Part shown: piece by piece, positions 1-12,534 of the stretch
How positions within the stretch are numbered: position 1 is the stretch's first letter
Layout: each line of letters begins with the position of its first letter
NCBI GenBank assembly: GCA_018969295.1
Contig: JAGWYN010000035.1
Coordinates: forward strand, 1-45,043
DNA: 45,043 bases
Source: Chloroflexota bacterium
Lineage (GTDB): Bacteria > Chloroflexota > Anaerolineae > Caldilineales > Caldilineaceae
Direction of reading: 5' to 3'
Notes under the pieces: generated by a model
Told to the model about the DNA's origin: nothing
Databases searched by the model: none
What the model saw: only the letters and a program-made list of their open reading frames with translations
Translations under genes and position numbers: made by a program

Positions 1-172
1 CTGATTTCGGCCTGTCACATCGCACTTTGAAGACCGCTCGACACGTAATTCAAGCGCCACTTTTGCCCATTTTGCGCAAGAATTTGTCGTTTTCTGACCC
101 TGCAAGATGCGTGAATGCCCTGATTTCAATCTCACTGACAACTCTTGCTTGCACCCCAAGAAGAATTGGCTG

Positions 173-228
<56 letters not shown>

Positions 229-239
229 CAAGGCGAGTG

Positions 240-1277
240 ATGTCAAAGCCGGAGGGTCTCCACAAACAAGCTGTCACCATGCGCGATGTTGCCCAGGCAG
301 CGGGGGTGTCGCAGAGCACGGTCTCACGGGTGCTGAGCGGCACAGACGGCACGATGCTGATCGGCGAGGAGACACGCCAGCGGGTTCTGGAAGCGGTAGC
401 AGCGCTCGGCTATTTTCCCAATCGGCACGCTGGCAGCCTGCGCGGGCAAAAGACGATGATGCTGGCGATGATGATCGCCGACATCGGCAACCCGTTCTAC
501 CATCCGATGGTGCGGGCCGTACAGGATGTCGCGCACGAACACCGCTACGATGTGATGATTGCCAATACCGACCATACCTATGCGGGGGAGCGGCTGTTTG
601 TCGAGTCGGTGATCCAGCGCCCGGTCGACGGGGTGATCCTGGTGCCTTACCACATGGGCAAGGCAGATTTTGACCGGTTGATTGCGCGGACAGGGGCGGC
701 GGTGGCTGTGTTGGGCCAGCACATCGACCACCCGCAGGTAGATACGGTCTACGGCAACGACGATCAAGCGCTCTTCGAGGCGATTTCCTGGCTGGTCCAC
801 GAACGGGGTCACCGGCGGGTGGGGCTGATCGGTGTGACGAACGAGCATTCGGTCGGTGTGCGGCGGCGCAGTGCTTTTGTGGCTGCTCTCCGTCAGGCCG
901 GTCTGGCAATCGACCCGGCGCTCTTCACGTTGGGGGATTGGACAGAATCGAGCGGCTATCGGGCTGCCCAGCAGCTGTTGGCCCTGCCCGAACCGCCGAC
1001 TGCGGTCTTTGCAGTCAACGATTTGATGGCGATCGGGGCAATGGAAGCCATCCAGTCTGCGGGGGTGCAGGTTCCCCAGCAGATGGCGGTGATGGGCTTC
1101 GACGACATTCCCCAGGCGACCTGGGTGCGGCCTCGTCTGACGACGGTGGCCCAATATCCTGCGGAGATGGGGAGATGGATGGCGACAGCGCTCTTCGAGC
1201 GAATCCAGGGGGAATTTGACGGTGTGGGTCGCCGGTTTGAAGTCAAATGCCGGCTGTGCCAGCGCGAGTCGACGTAA
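240..1277 (+). CDS. LacI-family transcriptional regulator of the sugar operon
   Basis: A 345-residue repressor of the LacI/GalR family. The N-terminus carries the LacI-type helix-turn-helix (MRDVAQAAGVSQSTVSRVLSG, residues about 14-34) and hinge (about residues 35-65). The rest is a periplasmic-binding-protein-like effector domain with the family signature GFDDIPQATWVRPRLTTV near the C-terminus. ATG 240 is preferred because AAGG (230-233) lies 6 nt upstream; a GTG three bases earlier is in frame and possible. It is the first gene of an operon for a sugar ABC transporter and two glycosidases, so an arabinose- or galactose-containing oligosaccharide or its product is the likely inducer. The ligand cannot be read from the sequence. 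Confidence 0.93.
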   Translation: MSKPEGLHKQAVTMRDVAQAAGVSQSTVSRVLSGTDGTMLIGEETRQRVLEAVAALGYFPNRHAGSLRGQKTMMLAMMIADIGNPFYHPMVRAVQDVAHEHRYDVMIANTDHTYAGERLFVESVIQRPVDGVILVPYHMGKADFDRLIARTGAAVAVLGQHIDHPQVDTVYGNDDQALFEAISWLVHERGHRRVGLIGVTNEHSVGVRRRSAFVAALRQAGLAIDPALFTLGDWTESSGYRAAQQLLALPEPPTAVFAVNDLMAIGAMEAIQSAGVQVPQQMAVMGFDDIPQATWVRPRLTTVAQYPAEMGRWMATALFERIQGEFDGVGRRFEVKCRLCQREST

Positions 1278-1405
1278 TCTGCCTGGCAAATGGGTAGGTT
1301 GTCACGTGGCCTCTGGCTGCGTTTTGCAACACTTGACAGCGACGCGTTGTGCCGCTGCCGGTCTGTTTTATTGGGTTTTCGTTTGTTAAAAAGGAGAAAA
1401 GGTGT

Positions 1406-2800
<1,395 letters not shown>

Positions 2801-2813
2801 GAGTTTGTGAATC

Positions 2814-2904
2814 GCCGGCTGGCTGCAAAGCCAGCCGGCAGGGCGAGGCTTGGGGGCAACGCCCTGCCTCGCCCCAATGTTTGCAGGGCCCCTTTTGTGG
2901 GGGC
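2814..2904 (+). promoter_or_regulatory. three consecutive stem-loops between binding-protein and permease genes
   Basis: Stem 1 pairs GCCGGCTGGC (2814-2823) with GCCAGCCGGC (2830-2839). Stem 2 pairs GGGCGAGGC (2841-2849) with GCCTCGCCC (2866-2874), and an alternative pairing joins 2839-2845 with 2860-2866. Stem 3 pairs GCCCC (2888-2892) with GGGGC (2900-2904). None is followed by a T-run, so they look like mRNA-stabilising or partial-attenuation structures rather than a full terminator. Confidence 0.7.
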
Positions 2905-2978
2905 TCTTCGTCCCTCTCTGGATCGGCCAGCATGTCGGCGGTGCCGCACAGGGAGCTCGGTTCAGCCAGTTTGTGTGC

Positions 2979-2999
2979 AAGGAGCGCATGCGACCATGA
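2979..2999 (+). promoter_or_regulatory. Shine-Dalgarno with three-codon minicistron overlapping the permease start
   Basis: AAGGAG (2979-2984) precedes ATG CGA CCA TGA (2988-2999). The TGA overlaps the permease ATG at 2996 in an ATGA arrangement. The Shine-Dalgarno is 3 nt from the first ATG and 11 nt from the second, so the second is the functional start and the mini-ORF may be incidental or couple initiation. Confidence 0.4.
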
Positions 3000-3922
3000 C
3001 CACGACCGCCCTGCCGGCCAGCATATCCTTGTCGAACAGCAGACGCTGGAAGACACTGCGCAAGCAGCTGCCTAACTACCTGTTTGTGCTCCCCCATTTC
3101 TTTTTCTTTACGGTCTTCTTGCTCTACCCGATCGTACGGGGGCTGCAGATCAGCCTCTTCGACTGGAAGATCATGCTCAAAGAGCAGAAGTACATCGGCT
3201 TTGCCAACTACCAGGCTCTGCTCAACGACAAGATGTTCTGGGAGGTGCTCGGCAACACCGCCGAGTTTATGGTGGTGACGGTCATCGTCAACGTCATCTT
3301 GGCGCTGCTGGTCGCAGTCGGCCTCAAACATAAATTTTTTGGCAGCGACGCGCTGCGTGTTTTGTTCTATGCGCCGGGCATTCTTTCGGTCTCGGTGATC
3401 GGGATCATCGGCATCCGTATCTGGGACACCCAGATTGGGATCCTCAACTATTTTGTCACCACCCTGCTGGGGGGGCCACGCATTTCGTGGCTGGGCGACC
3501 CAGGGATTGTGGTGTCGGCGCTGGCCCTCACGACGGTCTGGTGGAGCTTTGGTTTTCCCATGCTGGTGTTTATCGCCGGGCTGCACAACATTCCCGAGCA
3601 GCTTTACGAGGCGGCCAAAATCGACGGTGCCGGTCGGCTGGGGACCTTCCGCCACATCACGGTGCCGCTGATCATGCCGACCATGCTGTTTGTGGTGGTG
3701 ACCCAGTTTATCGCCCACATGCAGGTCTTTGCCCAGCCCTACATCATCAGCGGCGGCGGGCCGGGCAACGCCTCCCGTTCGGCGTCGATGTATCTGTACG
3801 AGACCGCCTGGAAGTTTTTCCGGTTCGGCTATGCTTCGTCAATTTCGGTGGTGATGGCTGTGGTCATGATCGTGGTGACAGTTGTGCTCTTCAGCCTGAT
3901 GCGCCGCCGTACCGAGTATTGA
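2996..3922 (+). CDS. sugar ABC transporter permease (MalF/UgpA-type)
   Basis: A 308-residue inner-membrane permease of the binding-protein-dependent CUT1 type. About six hydrophobic segments are visible, starting with residues about 25-45 (LPHFFFFTVFLLYP). The cytoplasmic EAA loop (YEAAKIDGAGRLGTFRHITV) docks the ATPase. The longer reading frame back to 2807 is rejected: its first 63 residues are Arg/Pro-rich and translate the intergenic stem-loops, whereas ATG 2996 has an AAGGAG upstream. It should form a heterodimer with the permease starting 14 nt downstream. No ATP-binding subunit is encoded in this operon. Confidence 0.92.
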   Translation: MTTTALPASISLSNSRRWKTLRKQLPNYLFVLPHFFFFTVFLLYPIVRGLQISLFDWKIMLKEQKYIGFANYQALLNDKMFWEVLGNTAEFMVVTVIVNVILALLVAVGLKHKFFGSDALRVLFYAPGILSVSVIGIIGIRIWDTQIGILNYFVTTLLGGPRISWLGDPGIVVSALALTTVWWSFGFPMLVFIAGLHNIPEQLYEAAKIDGAGRLGTFRHITVPLIMPTMLFVVVTQFIAHMQVFAQPYIISGGGPGNASRSASMYLYETAWKFFRFGYASSISVVMAVVMIVVTVVLFSLMRRRTEY

Positions 3923-3935
3923 GAAGGAGCCCGCA

Positions 3936-4814
3936 ATGACAACTTCGACCCATCCGACCCCCTCTCCGCTCTGGCGGCGCTGGCGCAAAGCGGCCGGGCG
4001 TTCGGCGTTGATGTGGCTGATCTTTTTGCCGCTGGCCCTGATCGTCGTGGTGCCGGTTCTGTACATGTTCTCGATGGCCTTCACGCTGGAGGCCAACCAG
4101 CTCAAATTCCCGATCGAGTGGATCCCCAGTCCGGTCACGACGAGTAATTTTGTCAAGATTTTTGTCGACCCGCAGCTGCCGATCGTCCGCTGGTTTACCA
4201 ACAGCCTCTGGATCGCCAGCCTGGGTACGGTCGTCATCATTTTTCTTTCGACGCTGAGCGGCTATGCCTTCGCCAGGCTGGAGTTCCCGGGCAAGGGGCT
4301 GCTCTTTTCGCTGCTTCTCTTCAGCTTGATGATCCCGGCTGCCGTGACCTTGATCCCTTCTTTTTTGCTGCTGCGCGACCTCAAACTGCTCAACACCTAC
4401 CACGCCATCTGGTGGCCTGCGGCTGCTTCGGTCACCGGAATTTTTTTGATGCGCCAGCATTTTTACGCGATCCCGGTCGAGCTGGAAGATGCCGCGCGCG
4501 TGGATGGGGCTGACCGCTTCCGAATCTACTGGCAGATCTGTCTGCCGTTGGTGCGCGGGGCCATCGTCGCGCTCTTCATTTTTTCGTTTCTGGGGCTGTG
4601 GAACGACCTCTTCTGGCCGCTGATTGTGCTCAGCGACCGGGCAGCCTTGACCCTGCCGGTGGGGTTGATCGTGATCCAACAGGGCAGCTATGTCCAGCGT
4701 GGCCTCGCCTTTGCCGGCGCGTTTATTGCGTCGGTTCCGGTTTTGGTCTTTTATGCCTTTTTTCAACGCAAAATCATCGCTGGAATCACCACGGCGGGCC
4801 TTGCCGGCCGCTGA
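3936..4814 (+). CDS. sugar ABC transporter permease (MalG/UgpE-type)
   Basis: A 292-residue second permease subunit of the CUT1 importer. It has a hydrophobic N-terminal segment after a basic stretch (WRRWRKAAGRS), further membrane helices, and the EAA loop ELEDAARVDGADRFRIYWQI typical of MalG-like subunits. AAGGAG lies just upstream of ATG 3936. The preceding permease ends 13 nt before this start, which indicates co-translation. The C-terminal end (FFQRKIIAGITTAGLAG) matches the usual family ending. The downstream GH51 gene lies 58 nt away in the same operon. Confidence 0.93.
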   Translation: MTTSTHPTPSPLWRRWRKAAGRSALMWLIFLPLALIVVVPVLYMFSMAFTLEANQLKFPIEWIPSPVTTSNFVKIFVDPQLPIVRWFTNSLWIASLGTVVIIFLSTLSGYAFARLEFPGKGLLFSLLLFSLMIPAAVTLIPSFLLLRDLKLLNTYHAIWWPAAASVTGIFLMRQHFYAIPVELEDAARVDGADRFRIYWQICLPLVRGAIVALFIFSFLGLWNDLFWPLIVLSDRAALTLPVGLIVIQQGSYVQRGLAFAGAFIASVPVLVFYAFFQRKIIAGITTAGLAGR

Positions 4815-4872
4815 CGCGCTGTTTTTGTGGAAAAAGGTTTTTTTGATGGTTTTGTATACAGGATTGGACACT

Positions 4873-6376
<1,504 letters not shown>

Positions 6377-6384
<8 letters not shown>

Positions 6385-9043
6385 AACGATGTCAGGGTTC
6401 ACACGAATTTCACTGGATGGCAGCTGGGAGTTTCAATTTGACCCCAGCGACGGGCAGGACCCGAACGCGCTGGCCGAGTGGCGTCTGGCACAGGTACCGA
6501 TGCCCTGGCAGGCGCAGTTTTCCGATCTGCGGGGGGCCAGCGGGGTGGCCTGGTATCGACGCCGTTTTGCCTGGGCGGGTACTGGACAGGGAGCTTATTT
6601 GCATTTCGGTGCGGTCGACTACCATGCTACGGTCTGGCTGAACGGACAGCTTGTTGGCGAACATGCTGGCGGCTATCTGCCCTTCGATTTCGAGGTGACC
6701 TCTCTGCTGCAGGCGGGGGAAAATCTGTTGGTCGTGCGTGTCGAAGATGCCGACGACGACCGCAGCCGCTTCCCGGACGCCCCCTTCAGCGAGGTTCCGC
6801 ACGGCAAGCAGAGCTGGTATGGCCCGATCGGAGGGATCTGGCAGAGTGTCTGGCTGGAAGAGCGCCCGACGGCGCACATTCGCAGCCTTCGGTTGACCCC
6901 GCGCCCTGCCGAGTGCACGATCGAGATCGCTGCTCGCCTGAGCACGCCGCTGCCGGCTGCAGCCAGCCTGACGGCGACGGTCTACGACCCGGCCGGGGTT
7001 GCTGTCGCTGCCCTGGCCCTCGACGCCAGCGGACAGGGAGTCGCCCCCCTGACAGCCCCTCTCCAGCTCTGGAGCCCGGAGTCGCCGGCGCTGTACACGG
7101 TGGAGGTGGCTCTGTCTGGCGCCGAGCTCGCCACAGATACCCTGAGCGATAGCTGCGGCTTTCGCACGGTGGAAGCGCGCGACGGGCGCATCTACCTCAA
7201 CGGCAGCCCCCTCTATTTGCGGGGTGTGTTGGACCAGGCCTACTATCCCGAGACCCTCTACACCCCCCCCAGCCTGGCGTTTCTGGAAGATCAGGCGCGC
7301 AAAGCCAAGGCGCTCGGGCTCAACTGCCTGCGCATCCACATCAAGATCGAAGACCCGCGCTACTATGCCGTCGCCGACCGCTATGGGCTGTTGGTCTGGA
7401 CGGAGATTCCCAACTGGGTGCTGCTGAGCGATGCGGCCGACCGCCGGATCCGAGAGACCTTCAGCGCCATGGTCGAGCGCGACTGGAACCATCCGTCGAT
7501 CATTGCCTGGACGTTGGTGAACGAGAACTGGGGGACCGATCTGGTGCGCAACCCGGAGCATCGGCGTTGGCTGGCAGATTTCTACCATGCGGCCAAGGCC
7601 ATCGATCCAACCCGGCTGATTGTCGACAACTCGGGCTGCTGCGACAATTTCCACGTGGCCGGCGATCTGGAGGACTTTCACCACTACCGAGCAATCCCAG
7701 ACCATGCCCAGGAGTGGGATGGTTGGGTCGCCGAATTTGCCAGCCGCGCCAATAGCTGGGTCTGGGCGCCAGACTATCTGCATGAGCGCCGACCAGACCT
7801 GCCGTTGGTCGTTTCGGAGTTTGGCAACTGGGGGCTGCCCGACCCTGCCACGATCCAGGAGAAGGGGGCAGACCCTTGGTGGTTCGAGACCGGCCACGAA
7901 TGGGGGGAGGGGATCGTCTATCCCCATGCCATGCCGCAGCGCTTTGTGGACCATGGGCTGAACGCTGTCTTTGGCAGCCTGCCGGCCTTTGCGCACAATG
8001 CCCAGCTGCACATGGCACGCAGCCTGCACTACGAGATCACCAGCATGCGACTGAACCCGTCGATCGCCGGCTATGTCATCACCGAATTCACCGATGTGCA
8101 CTGGGAGTGCAACGGGCTGCTGACCATGCAGCGTGCCGTCAAGCAGGGGCTGGACAGCCACTTCACACCGCTCAACCAGGACAATGTGGTGCTTTTGCGC
8201 CCGCAGCGTTGGAGCGGTCGGCCCGGCGATAGCCTGCCGGTCGTGTTGCGTGTCTTCGGTGTAGATGGGGAGCGCAGCGACGGATGGATCGAGTGGCACG
8301 CTGGCTCGGCATCTGGCCAGGTGGCGGCGCCGGGGGGAGAGATCGCGGTGCCGCTGGCGGCCGCTGGGATCGTGGTGCTCACGGCGAGCTGGCGAGCGGC
8401 AGATGGCTCGCCGATCGCGGCCAACCAGGTCGAACTGGCCTGTGTCGACCCTGCCGGGCCAGCCGGTTCCCTCTGTGTGCTGGAGGACCCTGCGCTGGCT
8501 GCTCTGCTGCGCGCCCAAGGATATGCGGTCCTCGAACGCTGGCCAGAAGGCGAGCCGCCGATCCTGGTCGCATCGCACTATACCCGTTCGCTGGAAAGTG
8601 CGGTGCAGGGGGGAGCGCGCCTGTTGCTGCTGGCGGGGGGCGGTCTGGAGGATGGCCCGGAGGGCGAGCGGGTTCGCCTGCCGATTGGGGCGATTTTGGC
8701 CCGTGCTGGAACCGCCTGGCAGGGGGACTGGGCCACCGCTTTTTCCTGGCTGAAAAAGCAGGGGCCGTTTGCTGCGTTGCCGGGCAGCCCGCTGTTGGAG
8801 ATGGAGTATGCCCCGGTCATGCCGGACTATGTCCTGGCTGGGCTGCCCGGCTGGGCAGCCCGGGCCCACAGCTGGGCTGGGCTGGCGCTGGGCTGGATCC
8901 ACAAGCCGGTTTCCCTGCTGGCGGAGATGCCGTATGGGCGGGGCAGGGTGGTGGTCACAACGTTCAAGCTGAACGCAGCGACGTTGGCAGAGAATGTGGT
9001 GGCCCAGGCATTGTGGCAGGGGGCCCTGGCTTTGCTGGCCTGA
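6377..9043 (+). CDS. GH2 glycoside hydrolase with C-terminal extension
   Basis: An 888-residue cytoplasmic member of glycoside hydrolase family 2 (beta-galactosidase/beta-glucuronidase type). The order is a jelly-roll sugar-binding domain (about 5-185), an Ig-like domain (about 190-275) and a TIM barrel (about 275-590). The expected acid/base is Glu383 in LVNENWG, and the nucleophile is Glu481 in VVSEFGNWG. About 290 residues follow the barrel. Part of this (CVLEDPALAALLRAQGYAVL and a Gly-rich LLLLAGGG strand) resembles a Rossmann-like or glutamine-amidotransferase-like fold seen in some beta-galactosidases. The start overlaps the GH51 stop by 8 nt; ATG 6389 is an alternative. Substrate is unknown; beta-galactoside, beta-glucuronide or arabinopyranoside side chains are all compatible. 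Confidence 0.88.
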
Positions 9044-9100
9044 GTGGTGGGGAAGCCAGCCAACACCCGCTCCCACCCACCAGCTGACGCAGATCTGGAG

Positions 9101-9136
9101 ATTTGTGTTGGGGCCACCCCCCAACACAAATTTTTT
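9101..9136 (+). terminator. strong intrinsic terminator of the arabinoside operon
   Basis: ATTTGTGTTGGGG (9101-9113) pairs perfectly with CCCCAACACAAAT (9119-9131) around a 5-nt loop, and T residues continue to 9136. It lies 57 bp after the GH2 stop and closes the operon. Confidence 0.92.
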
Positions 9137-9162
9137 GCCAAACGTAGGGTGCCGTACTGCAA

Positions 9163-9191
9163 TTGAAGGCCGGATCAGCCTTAAGTAGAGT
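9163..9191 (+). promoter_or_regulatory. candidate sigma-70 promoter of the PIN/TRAM gene
   Basis: TTGAAG (9163-9168) and TAGAGT (9186-9191) are spaced by 17 bp, just downstream of the terminator and about 55 bp before the next start codon. The boxes are moderate matches and position is the main support. Confidence 0.5.
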
Positions 9192-9247
9192 ATGGAACGA
9201 ATTGTCGTTTCTGGGATGGAACAAAGGTATTCATAAGGATCGCAAAA

Positions 9248-10285
9248 ATGGGTGCGAGCCTGCCTCTGCGTTTGTTGGGAACAATTTTATATGGGGTGAT
9301 CGGCTGGGAAGTGGCGTTGGTTCTGCAGCAGATCCCAGGCCTGGGCAGCTGGCATGTCGTGTTGTCGGTGGTCGGGATGGTCGTCGGGTTTGTGGCTGCG
9401 TCCTGGCTGGTGCGGGCACCGGCGCATGCGGCCCAGAGCGCTCTGCGCCAGATAGCGACCCCAGATCTGATGGCCGGCGTGTTGGGGGGGACGGCAGGTC
9501 TAGGGATTGCTGCGCTTTTGAGCGTGCCAGTCGCCTACCTGCCGGATCCATTTGGCAGGATTTTGCCGCTTGTGCTGGCGGTGTTGTGCAGCTATCTGGG
9601 GGCAGTTTTGCTGGTCGGACGCCAGAGTGACCTGGGGCCCTTGTGGCGGGGGCTGGCCATGTCGCAGCCCGATTCTCGGAGTTCTGGCGAGAAGAGCCCT
9701 CTGCTGTTGTTGGATACCAGCGTGATCATCGACGGGCGGATCGACGACGTGGCCCGGACGGGTTTTTTGTTGGGAACGTTGACCGTGCCACGCTTTGTGT
9801 TGAACGAACTGCAGTCGATCGCCGACTCGGCGGACAGCATGCGCCGTGGCCGTGGCCGGCGTGGGTTGGAGGTGCTCGACAGGTTGCAAAACATGCCGGA
9901 GGTGGTGACGCTCTTTACCGACTTTGACCCCAAGGAGGCTTACACGGTAGACGACAAATTGATCCGGCTGGCGTTGCAGTCTGATGCTGCCATCCTCACC
10001 ACCGACTACAATCTTAACCGCATTGCCCGCCTGCAAGGGGTGCGCGTGCTCAACATCAACGAATTAGCGAACGCTGTGAAGTCCGTATATTTGCCTGGAG
10101 AGGTCATTCCGCTGAAAATTATCCAGGAAGGAAAAGAACAGGGACAGGGAGTCGGCTATCTTGCGGATGGGACGATGGTGGTGGTCGAAAATGGGCGCCG
10201 TCATCTGAACAATGAGGTGCCTGTGCAGGTGACCAAGGTTCTGCAGACCAATGCGGGCCGCCTGATCTTTGCAACACCGGAATAA
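9248..10285 (+). CDS. membrane-anchored PIN/TRAM domain protein (YacL-like)
   Basis: A 345-residue protein with about four N-terminal transmembrane helices (roughly 8-26, 36-54, 75-95, 105-123). These are followed by a PIN nuclease-like domain opening at LLLDTSVIIDGR and a C-terminal TRAM-like beta domain (about 275-345). The acidic residues of the PIN active site are visible: Asp156, Glu187, Asp235/Asp236 and Asp253 in ILTTDYN. This is the architecture of Bacillus YacL and relatives, predicted membrane-tethered RNA- or DNA-acting proteins of unsettled function. AAGGAT precedes ATG 9248. In Firmicutes yacL also lies near cysS and yacO, and here cysS and an rRNA methyltransferase follow, so the gene order is conserved. 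Confidence 0.9.
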   Translation: MGASLPLRLLGTILYGVIGWEVALVLQQIPGLGSWHVVLSVVGMVVGFVAASWLVRAPAHAAQSALRQIATPDLMAGVLGGTAGLGIAALLSVPVAYLPDPFGRILPLVLAVLCSYLGAVLLVGRQSDLGPLWRGLAMSQPDSRSSGEKSPLLLLDTSVIIDGRIDDVARTGFLLGTLTVPRFVLNELQSIADSADSMRRGRGRRGLEVLDRLQNMPEVVTLFTDFDPKEAYTVDDKLIRLALQSDAAILTTDYNLNRIARLQGVRVLNINELANAVKSVYLPGEVIPLKIIQEGKEQGQGVGYLADGTMVVVENGRRHLNNEVPVQVTKVLQTNAGRLIFATPE

Positions 10286-10357
10286 TCGTCCCCGCACAGG
10301 GTGTGCAGGGGCCAGGAGGCCGACAGCGGCCGATCCAATCCAGATAGGGAAAGTTTT

Positions 10358-11767
10358 ATGGCGCTTCGTATCTACAACACGCTTACCCGACAGACAGAGG
10401 CGTTTGTGCCCCATCAGCCGGGCCAGGTCACCATGTATATCTGCGGGCCGACCGTCTATGCCGACGCCCATATCGGCCATGCGATGGCTGCCATCATCTT
10501 CGACACCGTACGCCGCTACCTGGTCTACCAAGGCTATGCGGTTCACTTTGTGACCAACTTCACAGATGTCGACGACAAGATCATCCGCCGTGCGCGCGAA
10601 CAGGGGCGTGACCCGTTGGAGCTGGCCAACCACTACGCCAGCGAGTACCTGCGCCATTTGCGCGAGCTCAACGTCCTGCCAGCTGACCTTTACCCGCGCG
10701 TGAGCCAGGAGATGGCGTGGATCACGGCGATGATTCTGGGGTTGGAGGAGAAGGGCTACGCGTACCGGCTGGATGGGGATGTGTATTTTCGGGTCACTCG
10801 CGACGAGGACTACGGCAAATTGAGCGGCCGCCGGCTGCAGGAAGCGCTGGCGGGCACGCGCATCGAGGAGGACGCGCGCAAGGAACATCCGGGGGACTTT
10901 GCGCTGTGGAAGGGGGCCAAGCCGGGCGAACCGGCCTGGGAGAGCCCGTTTGGGGCTGGGCGGCCGGGCTGGCACATCGAGTGTTCTGCCATGTGTCTGC
11001 ACCACTTGGGGGAGGCGGTCGATATTCATGGGGGGGGCAACGACCTGATCTTTCCACACCATGAGAACGAGATTGCCCAGAGCGAGAGCTACACAGGCAA
11101 AGCCTTTGCACGGTACTGGATGCACAACGGCATGCTGCAGCTGGCGGGCGAAAAGATGAGCAAGTCGCTGGGAAATCTGGTCACGATCGACCAGTTTTTG
11201 CGGGAGCACAGCGCCGACGCACTGCGGCTGCTGATCGCCACAGGCCATTACCGCAAGCCGGTGGTCTACACCGCCGAAACGGTGGAGAGCGCCGAGCGCA
11301 GCCTGGCGCGTCTGCGCAGCGGGCTGCGCCCTGCCCAGGGGAGGGAGAGCACGGGGGAAGCGGCCGAAAAGCTGCGGCTGGCGGTTGAGGAGGTGCGGGC
11401 TGGGTTTATTGAGGCGATGGACGATGATTTCAACACGGCTGGGGCGATTGCAGCGCTTTTTGAACTGGTGCGGGCCATCAACAGCGGGCGAGCTGGCGGG
11501 GTGAGCGGGCCCTTTTTTCAGGCTGCCCAGCAGACGTTGCGCGAACTGGCTGGGGTTTTGGGGTTGCAGCTGGCAGAACCGGCAGCCGAGGCGGCGGCTG
11601 AGGTGGCAGCCCGCCCGTTCATCGACCTGCTGGTCAATGTGCGTGGCGACCTGCGCCAGGCCAGACAGTGGGCGCTGGCGGACAAGGTTCGCGACAGTTT
11701 GAAGGCGCTGGGGGTCACCTTGGAAGATACACCGGCGGGACCCCGGTGGAAAATTGAGGCGGAATGA
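10358..11767 (+). CDS. cysS: cysteinyl-tRNA synthetase
   Basis: A 469-residue class I aminoacyl-tRNA synthetase that charges tRNA-Cys in the cytoplasm. The HIGH motif is at residues 38-41 (ADAHIGHAM) and the KMSKS loop at 266-270. The zinc ligands begin with Cys29 in YICGPTVY, and a second ligand region is HIECSAMCLHHLGE. ATG 10358 is chosen because it begins the family N-terminus (MALRIYNTLT) and follows an AGGGA; the frame is open for 19 more codons without similarity. The length is normal. The stop overlaps the next gene's ATG in an ATGA. Confidence 0.97.
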   Translation: MALRIYNTLTRQTEAFVPHQPGQVTMYICGPTVYADAHIGHAMAAIIFDTVRRYLVYQGYAVHFVTNFTDVDDKIIRRAREQGRDPLELANHYASEYLRHLRELNVLPADLYPRVSQEMAWITAMILGLEEKGYAYRLDGDVYFRVTRDEDYGKLSGRRLQEALAGTRIEEDARKEHPGDFALWKGAKPGEPAWESPFGAGRPGWHIECSAMCLHHLGEAVDIHGGGNDLIFPHHENEIAQSESYTGKAFARYWMHNGMLQLAGEKMSKSLGNLVTIDQFLREHSADALRLLIATGHYRKPVVYTAETVESAERSLARLRSGLRPAQGRESTGEAAEKLRLAVEEVRAGFIEAMDDDFNTAGAIAALFELVRAINSGRAGGVSGPFFQAAQQTLRELAGVLGLQLAEPAAEAAAEVAARPFIDLLVNVRGDLRQARQWALADKVRDSLKALGVTLEDTPAGPRWKIEAE

Positions 11768-12528
11768 GCGAGCTACTGTATGGGAGACACGCAGTCCAAG
11801 AATGTCTGCGTGCCGGACGGCGGCGTCTCTACCGGCTGTGGGTGGAGACCCGTCGTGAGGACGCGGCGCTCCCCAACGAAGGGCCCGTCGCTGCGATCGT
11901 GGCGATGGCTGAGCAGCAGCGTGTGCTGGTGCGGGCGCTGCGGGGGGGGCTCTTTGACCGGCTGCGCAGCGAACAGTCGAACGCGCAGGGGGTAGCGCTC
12001 GAAGTCGACGAGTACCCCTATGTGGCTCCAGATGTCTGTCTGGCCAACGCCCAGCGTGCGGGAGAGCCGCCGCTCTTTTTGATTCTGGATCATCTGCAAG
12101 ACCCTCAGAACCTGGGCACGTTGATCCGGACGGCGGAGGCGGTGGGGGTGCATGGGGTTTTTATCCCAGAACGGCGTGCTGCTCGCATCACGCCAGCGGT
12201 GAGCAATGCCAGCGCCGGCGCGGTGGAGCACCTGGCTGTCGTGCAGGTGGTTAACTTGAACCGGCTGATCGAGGAGCTCAAGGAGCGCAATATCTGGGTC
12301 GCCGGGCTGGACAGCGAACCCTCCACCCCGCCGCTGGGCAGCGTCCGGCTGGACGGGGGGCTGGCCGTTGTGGTGGGCAGTGAAGGAGAAGGGCTGAGCC
12401 GGCTGACACGAGAACGTTGTGACTTTCTGATCAGATTGCCGATGTTGGGGCAGATTGGAAGCCTCAACGCCGCAGTGGCGGGGAGCATTCTCCTCTATGC
12501 GGCACGTCAGGCCCGCCAGAAGGATTGA
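11764..12528 (+). CDS. rlmB: SPOUT-family 23S rRNA 2'-O-ribose methyltransferase (RlmB/TrmH type)
   Basis: A 254-residue methyltransferase predicted to methylate a guanosine ribose in 23S rRNA. The N-terminal substrate-binding domain (MSELLYGRHAVQECLRAG) is followed by the SPOUT catalytic core. Motif 1 is NLGTLIRTAEA, motif 2 is VVGSEGEGLS, and motif 3 is LPMLGQIGSLNAAVAGSILL. Motif 3 reads SLNAAVA where the usual pattern is SLNVS.A, a mild deviation. It overlaps cysS by 4 nt, a pairing also common in Firmicutes. A tRNA target (TrmH-like) cannot be excluded. Confidence 0.9.
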   Translation: MSELLYGRHAVQECLRAGRRRLYRLWVETRREDAALPNEGPVAAIVAMAEQQRVLVRALRGGLFDRLRSEQSNAQGVALEVDEYPYVAPDVCLANAQRAGEPPLFLILDHLQDPQNLGTLIRTAEAVGVHGVFIPERRAARITPAVSNASAGAVEHLAVVQVVNLNRLIEELKERNIWVAGLDSEPSTPPLGSVRLDGGLAVVVGSEGEGLSRLTRERCDFLIRLPMLGQIGSLNAAVAGSILLYAARQARQKD

Positions 12529-12534
12529 AGCGTT

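Noticed and set aside
1333..1371. Promoter before the first binding-protein gene (TTGACA at 1333)
   Set aside because: No -10 box occurs at a suitable distance; the nearest T/A-rich stretch is about 27 bp away.
2807..2995. N-terminal extension of the first permease to ATG-like codon 2807
   Set aside because: The extra 63 residues translate the stem-loop region, are Arg/Pro-rich and lack a membrane segment; ATG 2996 has an AAGGAG.
6410..9127. 905-codon open frame antisense to the GH2 gene
   Set aside because: It is a high-GC shadow of the GH2 gene: no recognisable domain, Arg/Gln/Pro-rich, and it begins beyond the terminator.
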